Shown in pieces: positions 1-5,619 of a stretch of 8,456 nt of DNA. How positions within the stretch are numbered: the first letter of the stretch is position 1; every line of letters begins with the position of its first letter. The position numbers were made by a program, and so were the translations under genes. The notes under the pieces are model-generated. The model ran no database searches. It was not told where the DNA came from and saw only the letters and a list, made by a program, of their open reading frames with translations. The DNA lies in NCBI GenBank assembly GCA_905192805.1, contig CAJJMF010000112.1, forward strand, positions 1 to 8,456, given 5' to 3'. This DNA comes from an uncultured Sutterella sp. GTDB taxonomy: Bacteria; Pseudomonadota; Gammaproteobacteria; Burkholderiales; Burkholderiaceae_F.

Positions 1-101
1 AAGCACTCTTGGCTGGGGGTTATTAGCAGTTCTTATATTTAGTGTATTCAATAATCGAATCAAAATGTACCCCGGCGGACGCCACAAGCGCGGGCGACTT
101 T

Positions 102-109
102 GGCATAAT
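102..109 (+). promoter_or_regulatory. Possible distal extended -10 promoter element
   Basis: TGG followed by CATAAT forms an extended -10-like element (5 of 6 matches to TATAAT). There is no convincing -35; GCCACA at 81-86 is a weak candidate. A start about 7 bases downstream would fall on the distal Fur-like operator, which would let an iron repressor block it. No gene is seen in bases 1-101: reading both strands shows only very short open frames without a ribosome binding site. Confidence 0.3.
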
Positions 110-117
110 CACTAAAC

Positions 118-146
118 GAGAATGAGAATAAGTCTTATTAACAATT
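118..146. promoter_or_regulatory. Distal Fur-like operator (inverted copy)
   Basis: Bases 118-136 match 13 of 19 positions of the classical Fur box GATAATGATAATCATTATC. Bases 127-139 form a perfect 6-1-6 palindrome, AATAAG-T-CTTATT. The reverse complement of 121-146 matches 21 of 26 bases of the proximal site at 261-286, so the same operator is present twice in opposite orientations about 115 bases apart. Fur with Fe2+ would be the expected binder. A related metal regulator of the Fur family (Mur, Zur, PerR) cannot be excluded from sequence. Confidence 0.55.
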
Positions 147-204
147 CCTGATACAAAACCTGACTTTTTGTACGGAAAAGTGCGTCATTCGACCAATCAG
201 TCGG

Positions 205-233
205 TTGATTAAATAAAAACCTCTTTGTAAAAT
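205..233 (+). promoter_or_regulatory. Likely sigma-70 promoter of the fez operon
   Basis: TTGATT (205-210) and TAAAAT (228-233) are separated by exactly 17 bases and match the sigma-70 boxes at 4 of 6 and 5 of 6 positions. Transcription would start near 240, giving a leader of about 118 bases that includes the proximal Fur-like site. An alternative is TTAACA (242-247) with GTTAAT (265-270), also 17 bases apart; its -10 would lie inside the Fur-like site, the more usual geometry for Fur repression. I cannot choose between them by eye. Confidence 0.45.
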
Positions 234-260
234 ATGAATTATTAACAAATAGCGCCTAGC

Positions 261-286
261 AATTGTTAATGAGAATTATTCTTTAT
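261..286. promoter_or_regulatory. Proximal Fur-like operator
   Basis: GTTAATGAGAATTATTCTT (265-283) matches 14 of 19 positions of the consensus Fur box. The wider 26-base element repeats the distal operator in inverted orientation with 21 of 26 identities. It lies 75 bases upstream of the first gene and overlaps one of the two candidate promoters. The expected effect is repression when iron is plentiful. This is inferred from family knowledge and not directly shown by the sequence. Confidence 0.65.
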
Positions 287-357
287 AACACTAAAGAAAT
301 AGTGCCCCTATTCGATCAAAAGAATTCATTCATTTCTTTGAAATTTGGAGATTACAA

Positions 358-639
358 ATGAATCAAACAACCAAATATGCTTTGTTTTTCTTGGGTGGTT
401 TAGCCGTTGGCGCCTTGGGTGCGATGGTCGTGACCCGTGGTAAATTGGAATTGAAGCCCTTGGCGACCGATTTGTTGGCGGGCGGCATGGAATTAAAAGA
501 TAAGGCCATGGGTATGGTCGAAAGCTGCAAGGAAGACATCGCCGACGCCGTGGCTGAAGCCCAGGTGAAGAGCCAGGAAAAGAAGGCTAAGGCCGAAGAA
601 TGCACGGAATGTGCTGAGTGCGAACCGAGCAAGGCTTAA
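358..639 (+). CDS. fezA: Small glycine-zipper membrane protein, FezA-like (ferrosome-associated)
   Basis: This 93-residue protein has one N-terminal transmembrane helix (about residues 7-25) rich in small residues, with GxxxG-type spacing at G14 and G18 plus G13 and G21, which favours helix packing. An amphipathic, Lys/Glu/Ala-rich segment (about 45-80) follows and probably faces the cytoplasm. The tail holds C82, C85 and C88 in a CxxCxxC array, plus C57, so it may bind metal. The start is well supported: GGAG at 347-350 lies 7 bases before the ATG. It is the first gene after the two Fur-like operators and is followed by a P1B-type ATPase with an Arg-rich N-terminus. In described fez clusters a small hydrophobic protein (FezA) sits next to FezB and is needed for ferrosome formation. 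The assignment rests on context, size and topology, because such small proteins diverge quickly. The reading frame itself is secure; the name is moderately so. Confidence 0.65.
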   Translation: MNQTTKYALFFLGGLAVGALGAMVVTRGKLELKPLATDLLAGGMELKDKAMGMVESCKEDIADAVAEAQVKSQEKKAKAEECTECAECEPSKA

Positions 640-662
640 TCGGTTAACACCTGTCAATAAAG

Positions 663-693
663 CAAGCGTCTCGCAGGGTTGCGGTGACGCTTG
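663..693 (+). terminator. Hairpin after fezA, weak or partial terminator
   Basis: CAAGCGTC (663-670) pairs perfectly with GACGCTTG (686-693), and CGC/GCG (672-674, 681-683) can extend the stem. The following bases, GTTTCC, are only weakly T-rich, so it may let much transcription through. It could also stabilise the fezA mRNA end. Either role would make FezA more abundant than FezB, which suits a small structural partner of a transporter. Confidence 0.4.
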
Positions 694-715
694 GTTTCCA
701 TTACAGACCCCATGA

Positions 716-771
716 GTGCTCTGCGCACCGCTCGCGTCTACCCCTAAGCGTGAGACGGTGTTTAGGAGCAC
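716..771 (+). promoter_or_regulatory. Long imperfect hairpin in the fezA-fezB spacer
   Basis: Three consecutive helices stack. GTGCTC (716-721) pairs with GAGCAC (766-771). CACCG (726-730) pairs with CGGTG (756-760). Bases 731-737 pair with 748-754 (five Watson-Crick pairs and two G-T wobbles), with one bulged A at 755 and a 10-base loop at 738-747. A second small hairpin (CTGT 844-847 with ACAG 851-854) lies just before the preferred fezB start. The long hairpin buries AGGAG at 764-768, the only good Shine-Dalgarno-like motif in the spacer. This paired structure argues that bases 716-874 are untranslated leader rather than the start of fezB. The fold was found by eye, without energy calculation. 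Confidence 0.45.
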
Positions 772-874
772 AACTGAGCGCATGGTTGACGATTCGCTCG
801 ATCATGCTTCGGTGGTTTTCGTCTCCAAAAATGGGTTGTTTCCCTGTCGGACAGCCTTGAAAGTAGTAAATACG

Positions 875-3394
875 ATGAAGTTTCAGTTAGTTCATGAAGT
901 AGGTAATCGCCAGCGTTGGCGCACTAAGACGCCGCTTTCCGTCGCGTCAGCGGGGTTGATTGCAGATGAAATTCAAGCGCTTGAAGCGGTGACAGGGGTG
1001 GTCGTGAATCCGCGCACGGGTTCGGTCATTGTGACCTACGACACGTTAGCCGGTCGCGAACGCGTGATCCGTTATTTGGCCTCGTTAGAAAAAACGCCGC
1101 CGATTGCGCGCGCAGCCCGTGCGCACTATATGAATACGCCGGCGACGCGCTCCGCGCTTAAAGCCTTCCAGACGGAGCGCTTACATTCGCCCGCCGTGGA
1201 AGCGTTAAAGCAGAACCGTTTAATCGGTGGCTTTACCGAAGCGATGGACTCGGGCGTGCGCAACATGCCGCTGTTGACGACGATTTTCTACCCGATCATG
1301 CGCGTTTTTGGCTTTTCGGTCGAAAAGCGTGAGGAAACCGCAACGAAACGCCTACCGAGTCCGGAGAGCAAACACGAGCTCGTTGAGCAGCATTTTGAAG
1401 TGCCCGAAGCCAAACTGGACTTTGGTCCCTTGGCGCGCTACGTGCTGGTGAATCCGTTCTTACCGATGCTCGCCCAAACGGCCAATACGATTTTGGGTGG
1501 GATTCCGATCATCATCGAAGGCGTTAAACAGCTCTTTAAGGGCAAATTGAACGTGGCCGTCTTGGATGCGGCCTCGGTGGCGATTTGCTTATTGCGTCGT
1601 GACTTTAAGTCCGCTGGCCTCTTAATCCTCTTACTGGGTATGGGCGAAATGCTCGAAAACTATGCCCGCAAGAAGTCGATGGCAAGCCTCGCGGAACAGC
1701 TCTCGATTAAGTGCGACGAAGTGTGGGTTCGCCGTGGCGAAGCCCTCGAAAAGATTCCGTTGGATAGCGTGACGCGTGACGATGTGGTCGTTATTCGCAC
1801 GGGCTCCGTGATTCCGGTCGATGGGGTGGTGGTCGATGGCGAAGCCGCGATTAACCAGGCGACGATGACTGGGGAAGCGGTGGCCGTACACCGTCAAGTG
1901 GGCGGCTCGGTTTTTGCCGGGACCGTCGTCGAGGATGGCGAAATTGGCGTCCGTCCGACCCATATCGGGGATGCGACTCGCTTAGCTAAGATTATTCAGT
2001 TTGTGGAAGATTCCGAGCAAGCCAAAGCCAATATTGAAAGTAAGGCCTTGAAGATTGCCGACGCGATTGTGCCCTTTAACTTTGCCTTGGCTGCGCTCGT
2101 GTACTTCTTTACCCGTGACTTAACCCGCACCGCCTCGGTCCTCTTGGTGGACTACAGCTGTGCCTTGCGCTTAGCGACGCCCTTGGCCATTCTCTCCGCG
2201 ATGAAAGAAGGCACCGCGCGTGGCGTGATCGTGAAGGGTGGGCGCTACTTAGAAGCCCTGGCCGAAATCGATACGGTCGTCTTTGATAAGACGGGGACGT
2301 TAACGAGTTCGCAGCCCACGCTCTCGGATGTGGTGAGCTTGAACCCCGAGTGGACAGAAGACGAAATCTTACGCCTCTCGGCCTGCTTAGAAGAACACTT
2401 CCCGCACCCCGTGTCGCGTGCGGTGGTGAAGGCCGCTGACGATCGTGGGTTAGAGCACTACGATGAACGCCACGACACGAAGGTGGAATACGTGGTGGCG
2501 CATGGCATTTGCTCGCGTGTCGATGGTCAAAAGGTGGTGCTCGGTTCCCGTCACTTCGTCGAAGACGACGAGAAAGTGGATTGCCAATTTGCCCAGCCCG
2601 TGATCCAAGGGCTCTTGGATCAGGGAAAGACGGTACTCTTCTTGGCGTGGGGCGGTCAGTTGATCGGTTTAATCTGTATCGAAGACCCGATCCGTGAAGA
2701 GTCCCGCGAAGTGGTTCAGGCGTTACGTCAACGTGGCAAGCGTATCGTGATGCTCACGGGCGACGATCAACGCACGGCCGCGGCGGTGGCACAGAAGTTG
2801 GGCATTACTGAATACCGTGCCCAAGTGCTCCCCGAAGACAAGGCGAGTGTGGTGGCCCAATTAAAGGCTCAAGGCGCGAAAGTGTTGATGGTGGGCGACG
2901 GGATTAACGATAGCCCGGCGTTGAGTACGGCCGACGTGGGCGTGACACTGCGCGATTCGACCGACATTGCCCAAGAAGTCGCTGACGTGGTCTTGACGGA
3001 CTCGCTGATGAAGCTCTTAACGGCGCTCGACTTAGGTGAAGCCACGATGCGTCGCGTGAAGCAAAACGTGGGCTACGCCGTGGGTCTTAATACGGCCTTC
3101 TTGGCGGGCGGCTTGACGGGGCTCTTAACGCCCATGCTCTCGGCGCTCTTCCATAACGCCACGACCGTTGGGGTTTGCTTAAATGCCATGCGTCCGCAGT
3201 TGGGTCACTACGACGGTGAACCCCACTACCTGGATGAGGCCCGAGCCGACATTCTCGATATGGTCGAACAGTTAAAGCGTGTGATGAAAGATCAGCAAGC
3301 CAACGACGTGCCGCCGCGCATTGCGACGACGGCCCACGAAGGCGTGGCTGCCCACAAGCGGGTACTGCGTCCGAAGGCTGCCTTACTGAGTTAA
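875..3394 (+). CDS. fezB: P1B6-type ATPase FezB, predicted iron pump of ferrosomes
   Basis: This 839-residue P-type ATPase carries an HMA-like domain without CxxC at residues 1-75. Its N-terminus has the Arg-rich motif R12-Q-R14-W-R16. All core motifs are present: TGE at 332-334 (actuator), DKTGT at 471-475 (phosphorylated D471), the HP dipeptide at 511-512, TGDD at 628-631 and GDGIND at 674-679. The ion-path helix reads DYSCALRLATP, with S428-C429-A430 where copper, zinc and cobalt pumps have CPC or SPC. A helix near the end contains HN (about 760-761), and a roughly 60-residue hydrophilic tail follows. By family knowledge, P1B6 pumps with an Arg-rich N-terminus are the FezB proteins of ferrosomes, which accumulate iron in membrane-bounded granules. 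The frame stays open upstream to a GTG at 716, and an ATG at 782 is also possible. I chose 875 because the conserved domain begins there and the upstream stretch looks like structured leader, but its Shine-Dalgarno (GAAAG, 859-863) is weak. Iron as substrate is inferred. Confidence 0.8.
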   Translation: MKFQLVHEVGNRQRWRTKTPLSVASAGLIADEIQALEAVTGVVVNPRTGSVIVTYDTLAGRERVIRYLASLEKTPPIARAARAHYMNTPATRSALKAFQTERLHSPAVEALKQNRLIGGFTEAMDSGVRNMPLLTTIFYPIMRVFGFSVEKREETATKRLPSPESKHELVEQHFEVPEAKLDFGPLARYVLVNPFLPMLAQTANTILGGIPIIIEGVKQLFKGKLNVAVLDAASVAICLLRRDFKSAGLLILLLGMGEMLENYARKKSMASLAEQLSIKCDEVWVRRGEALEKIPLDSVTRDDVVVIRTGSVIPVDGVVVDGEAAINQATMTGEAVAVHRQVGGSVFAGTVVEDGEIGVRPTHIGDATRLAKIIQFVEDSEQAKANIESKALKIADAIVPFNFALAALVYFFTRDLTRTASVLLVDYSCALRLATPLAILSAMKEGTARGVIVKGGRYLEALAEIDTVVFDKTGTLTSSQPTLSDVVSLNPEWTEDEILRLSACLEEHFPHPVSRAVVKAADDRGLEHYDERHDTKVEYVVAHGICSRVDGQKVVLGSRHFVEDDEKVDCQFAQPVIQGLLDQGKTVLFLAWGGQLIGLICIEDPIREESREVVQALRQRGKRIVMLTGDDQRTAAAVAQKLGITEYRAQVLPEDKASVVAQLKAQGAKVLMVGDGINDSPALSTADVGVTLRDSTDIAQEVADVVLTDSLMKLLTALDLGEATMRRVKQNVGYAVGLNTAFLAGGLTGLLTPMLSALFHNATTVGVCLNAMRPQLGHYDGEPHYLDEARADILDMVEQLKRVMKDQQANDVPPRIATTAHEGVAAHKRVLRPKAALLS

Positions 3395-3407
3395 ATACGA
3401 TGTGCGA

Positions 3408-3436
3408 CGGGAAGTCCCTACCCGAGGGGCTTCCCG
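3408..3436 (+). other. Strong intercistronic hairpin between fezB and fezC
   Basis: CGGGAAGTCCC (3408-3418) pairs with GGGGCTTCCCG (3426-3436) over 11 pairs including one G-T wobble, with a 7-base loop. No T-run follows, so it is unlikely to terminate efficiently. A processing site or a 3'-end stabiliser that sets the ratio of FezB to the downstream proteins is more likely. It ends 24 bases before the next Shine-Dalgarno sequence. Confidence 0.6.
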
Positions 3437-3473
3437 CGTTACAAACGAAAAAAATACCCCAAGGAGGACCCCC

Positions 3474-4052
3474 ATGAGTGAATTTCAAGATTGTGTACGT
3501 AGTCATACCCCGGGTCGCACCCGACTACGTCACCCGATGGTGAAGTCGTTGTCCGTTGAGGATCAAGCCACGGCTCGCCAGTGGATTGAGAGTATTGACG
3601 GTGTGTTTAGCGTGGAATTCAACCCGCTCGTTGGTTCCGTGTTGATTTTGTGGGATACCGACAAATTAACGAGTGAAGAATTTTTACGTCGCTTAGAAGA
3701 CCTCATGATGATGGCGGCGAGTATGTTTGCCTCACCCGAGGGGGAAGCCAAAGCCGAACCGACCCTTTTGAATAAAGTCACGCAAGGCGTCGGCTATGGC
3801 GTTGATCGTGTCGCACAAGGTGCTTCGCGTGGCGTGGGTACGATCGCCACCTACATCGCGGGGGACGCGAAAGCCGGGAAGCACTCGATTCAACGTGTGC
3901 AGCGTATGGCCCTTAACCGTACGATGCTCGGCGCGTTGACGGTTTCGCTCGCGGGGCTCGCCACGCGCAATATGGGCGTACACGGTATCGCGGGGGTTGC
4001 CTTTTTAGGTTTCCTCGGACTACATTTGTGGGGCAACCGACGCTTACTCTAA
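3474..4052 (+). CDS. fezC: Arg-rich HMA-like membrane protein, FezC-like
   Basis: The start is fixed by a near-perfect Shine-Dalgarno AAGGAGG at 3461-3467, 6 bases before the ATG, giving 192 residues; the frame is open further upstream but without a better start. Residues 1-75 form an HMA-like fold that lacks CxxC but carries G14-R15-T-R17-L-R19 and an NPLVGSVLILWD strand (50-61). These parallel the R-x-R-x-R motif and NPRTGSVIVTYD strand of the neighbouring ATPase. A glycine-rich amphipathic stretch (about 98-130) follows, then two probable membrane helices (about 150-164 and 170-186). In described fez clusters, FezC is an HMA-domain protein encoded beside FezB, which fits. It may couple to FezB through the shared domain or shape the organelle membrane. 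It lies 79 bases after fezB and was probably co-transcribed with it. The reading frame is certain; the name rests on domain and context. Confidence 0.65.
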   Translation: MSEFQDCVRSHTPGRTRLRHPMVKSLSVEDQATARQWIESIDGVFSVEFNPLVGSVLILWDTDKLTSEEFLRRLEDLMMMAASMFASPEGEAKAEPTLLNKVTQGVGYGVDRVAQGASRGVGTIATYIAGDAKAGKHSIQRVQRMALNRTMLGALTVSLAGLATRNMGVHGIAGVAFLGFLGLHLWGNRRLL

Positions 4053-4088
4053 GCGTTGGGCCGATCGTGCTCAACCTCATTAGACCGT

Positions 4089-4481
4089 ATGACCCCGTTT
4101 CTTCGTTCCGTCCTCGTGATTTTATTGAGCCTTTTAGCACTCGCAGTGGTGCTGGGGCTCGTTGCCCTACTGGGCTTTGTCCTGGTGATTGTCGTGATTG
4201 CGCTTTTGGTGGCCTATTTATTGGCTCCCGAGGAGTCGCAAGCGTTTTGGCGCGCCTGGCGCGAGAAACTCGACGACTGGCTCGCCCGCTCCGAAGGGGT
4301 CGTGGCGGAGATTCGCACCTTAGTGAATCGGTTTACTGACAAACCGGTCAACCCGAGCGGGGACGCTGCCGCACAGCCCGAGCACGAAGTGCAAACGGAT
4401 GCAACGGCTGGCACGAACCCATCGGGCGATGGAGCGAGTCGCGCCTCCACCCCGACGAACTCGGGGAAATCGCACTCCTAG
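4089..4481 (+). CDS. Small hydrophobic protein of unknown function at the end of the fez operon
   Basis: I do not recognise this family. From the ATG at 4089 it has 130 residues. Residues 5-46 are an unbroken run of Leu, Val, Ile and Ala, long enough for a helical hairpin or one long membrane helix. An amphipathic, Trp-containing helix (about 50-82, with W54, W57, W64) follows, then a low-complexity Gly/Ser/Thr/Pro tail (about 85-130) that looks disordered. A TTG at 4056, four bases after the fezC stop, would add 11 polar residues; neither start has a clear Shine-Dalgarno, so translation may depend on coupling to fezC. It sits between fezC and the operon terminator, which suggests a role with the ferrosome membrane, such as curvature or granule coating. 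This is inference only. Confidence 0.7.
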   Translation: MTPFLRSVLVILLSLLALAVVLGLVALLGFVLVIVVIALLVAYLLAPEESQAFWRAWREKLDDWLARSEGVVAEIRTLVNRFTDKPVNPSGDAAAQPEHEVQTDATAGTNPSGDGASRASTPTNSGKSHS

Positions 4482-4499
4482 CCTCTGCGATTTCGCAGG

Positions 4500-4531
4500 A
4501 AAAAGCGTTCCGTTGGTGGGACGCTTTTTTT
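4500..4531 (+). terminator. Rho-independent terminator of the fez operon
   Basis: Bases 4500-4511 pair with 4518-4529, including the core GCGTTCC/GGGACGC with one G-T wobble, around a 6-base loop. A run of seven T's (4525-4531) follows. A smaller hairpin, CTGCG/CGCAG (4485-4489, 4494-4498), directly precedes it right after the stop codon. This ends the iron operon before the methionine gene. Confidence 0.9.
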
Positions 4532-4586
4532 GCACTTCTTTTGAGGTATTACTTTTTTTTACACCAAACCTGCCCTTATTTTCCGC

Positions 4587-4592
4587 TATAGT
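4587..4592 (+). promoter_or_regulatory. Probable -10 box of the metQ promoter
   Basis: TATAGT matches 5 of 6 bases of the -10 consensus. There is no good -35 at 16-18 bases; TTTACA at 4558-4563 matches well but is 23 bases away, so an activator may be involved. Transcription would start near 4599, just before the foldable leader begins at 4608. Confidence 0.4.
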
Positions 4593-4607
4593 GTTCAAAC
4601 ACGTCGC

Positions 4608-4714
4608 GGAACGCGTGGCCCCTCTAAGGAGTTCGCCTTGGAGGGCATTGACCCAGAGCTCAAGGATGAGTCTCGAGCGTTCCATGGAAATACAACAAAA
4701 GGGAAATTACCATG
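4608..4714 (+). promoter_or_regulatory. Structured metQ leader, candidate translational riboswitch
   Basis: A closing stem GGAACGC/GCGTTCC (4608-4614 with 4677-4683) encloses two arms. The first is a 10-pair hairpin (4620-4629 with 4636-4645, one G-T pair). The second is a shorter hairpin (4655-4661 with 4668-4673, one bulge). The base that ends the closing stem begins a further hairpin, CATGG-A-AAT (4683-4691) with ATT-A-CCATG (4706-4714). That hairpin places the start codon in the stem and the Shine-Dalgarno AGGGA (4700-4704) in the loop. CTCAAGG (4659-4665) can also compete for the 3' arm of the first hairpin. An aptamer-like junction touching a start-codon hairpin suggests ligand-controlled translation, with methionine or S-adenosylmethionine the natural guess from the gene. 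I do not see the conserved cores of SAM-I or SAM-II. Folded by eye only. Confidence 0.4.
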
Positions 4715-5548
4715 AATATCAAAAAACTCTCTTCCGTCTTAGTCGCTGCGGGTTTAGCTGTGGCCTTAGTGGGCTGCGGCGACAAGAAGGCCGAAACGGC
4801 TGCTGCACCCGCTGCGGGGGCTGCTCCGGCAAGCGTGACCTTGACCGTGGGGGCAACGCCGGTTCCGCACGCGGACATCTTGAAAGTGATTCAGCCTAAG
4901 CTCGAAAAAGAAGGCGTGAAACTCAAGGTAATCGAATTTAGTGACTACATTAAGCCCAACCTCTCGTTGGCCGATAAGGAACTCGATGCGAACTTCTTCC
5001 AGCATAAGCCCTATTTGGAAGAATTTGCCAAGTCGCGCAACTTGAAGTTAGAAAGTCTCGTGTCCGTTCACTTGGAACCGATGGGGCTTTACTCCGCCCA
5101 CGTGAAGAAAGTGGCCGATATTAAAGAGGGCGCGACGGTTGCCATCCCGAACGACCCGACCAACGGTGGGCGTGCTTTGAAGGTGTTGGAAAGCGCTGGC
5201 CTCATTAAGGTGAAGCCCGAAGCCGGTGTGTTGGCTACCGTCGCCGATGTGACGGACAATCCCAAGCACTTGAAGTTTGCGGAAATTGAAGCCGCGCAGC
5301 TGCCGCGTGCGCTCCCCGATGTGGACGCTGCGGTGATCAACTCCAACTTTGCGTTGGGTGCTAAGTTGAACCCCGCGAAGGATGCGATTGCCATCGAAAG
5401 CAAAGAGTCGCCCTATGCGAACATTGTGGCGATTCGCGCTGGGGATAACCGTCCGGAATTGCAGAAGTTGAAGGCCGCGTTGACGAGCCAGGAAGTCAAG
5501 GACTTCATCAACAAGACCTACGAAGGGGCTGTGGTGCCAGCGTTCTAA
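4712..5548 (+). CDS. metQ: Methionine-binding lipoprotein MetQ (NlpA family)
   Basis: This 278-residue lipoprotein is the substrate-binding part of a MetNIQ-type methionine ABC importer. Residues 1-21 are a lipoprotein signal peptide with lipobox L19-V-G-C22, and C22 would be lipidated. An Ala/Pro-rich linker (about 27-40) tethers the binding domain. Family signatures are clear: GATPVPHADIL (47-57), DANFFQHKPYL (92-102), IPNDPTNGGRAL (145-156) and VINSNFA (208-214). Length is normal for the family. The start is well supported by AGGGA at 4700-4704, 7 bases before the ATG. No metN or metI lies beside it and terminators stand on both sides, so it is a stand-alone binding protein that must work with a permease encoded elsewhere. 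D- or L-methionine is the usual ligand, but some NlpA-family members bind other amino acids or short peptides. Expression may be controlled by the folded leader. Confidence 0.92.
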   Translation: MNIKKLSSVLVAAGLAVALVGCGDKKAETAAAPAAGAAPASVTLTVGATPVPHADILKVIQPKLEKEGVKLKVIEFSDYIKPNLSLADKELDANFFQHKPYLEEFAKSRNLKLESLVSVHLEPMGLYSAHVKKVADIKEGATVAIPNDPTNGGRALKVLESAGLIKVKPEAGVLATVADVTDNPKHLKFAEIEAAQLPRALPDVDAAVINSNFALGAKLNPAKDAIAIESKESPYANIVAIRAGDNRPELQKLKAALTSQEVKDFINKTYEGAVVPAF

Positions 5549-5587
5549 TCGCTAACACTAAAAGTATTGCATTAGTGTCTAATTAAC

Positions 5588-5613
5588 CAAAGGGAGCGCG
5601 TGCGCTCCCTTTG
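5588..5613 (+). terminator. First terminator-like hairpin after metQ
   Basis: CAAAGGGAGCG (5588-5598) pairs perfectly with CGCTCCCTTTG (5603-5613) around a CGTG loop. The trailing T-run is short (TTTG), so termination may be incomplete. The stem is nearly symmetric and would form on either strand. A weaker hairpin lies between it and the stop codon: ACACTAA (5555-5561) with TTAGTGT (5572-5578). Confidence 0.7.
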
Positions 5614-5619
5614 TCGTAG

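Noticed and set aside
21..104. Minus-strand frame of 27 codons left of the distal Fur-like site, as a divergent gene
   Set aside because: No ribosome binding site and no recognisable product; a divergent gene further left remains possible but is outside the window.
712..747. Eleven-codon frame starting ATG upstream of fezB as a leader peptide
   Set aside because: It has no Shine-Dalgarno, no run of regulatory codons, and falls inside the arm of the long hairpin.
4608..4683. SAM-I, SAM-II or cobalamin riboswitch in the metQ leader
   Set aside because: The conserved cores of these classes are not visible by eye, so the element is left as an unclassified candidate.
4320..4685. Minus-strand frame of 121 codons across the fez terminator and metQ promoter
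   Set aside because: It crosses clear transcription signals and has no ribosome binding site or domain.
4399..4899. Plus-strand frame of 166 codons spanning the end of the fez operon and the start of metQ
   Set aside because: It runs through a terminator, the metQ leader and the metQ signal peptide in another frame; its composition is not protein-like.
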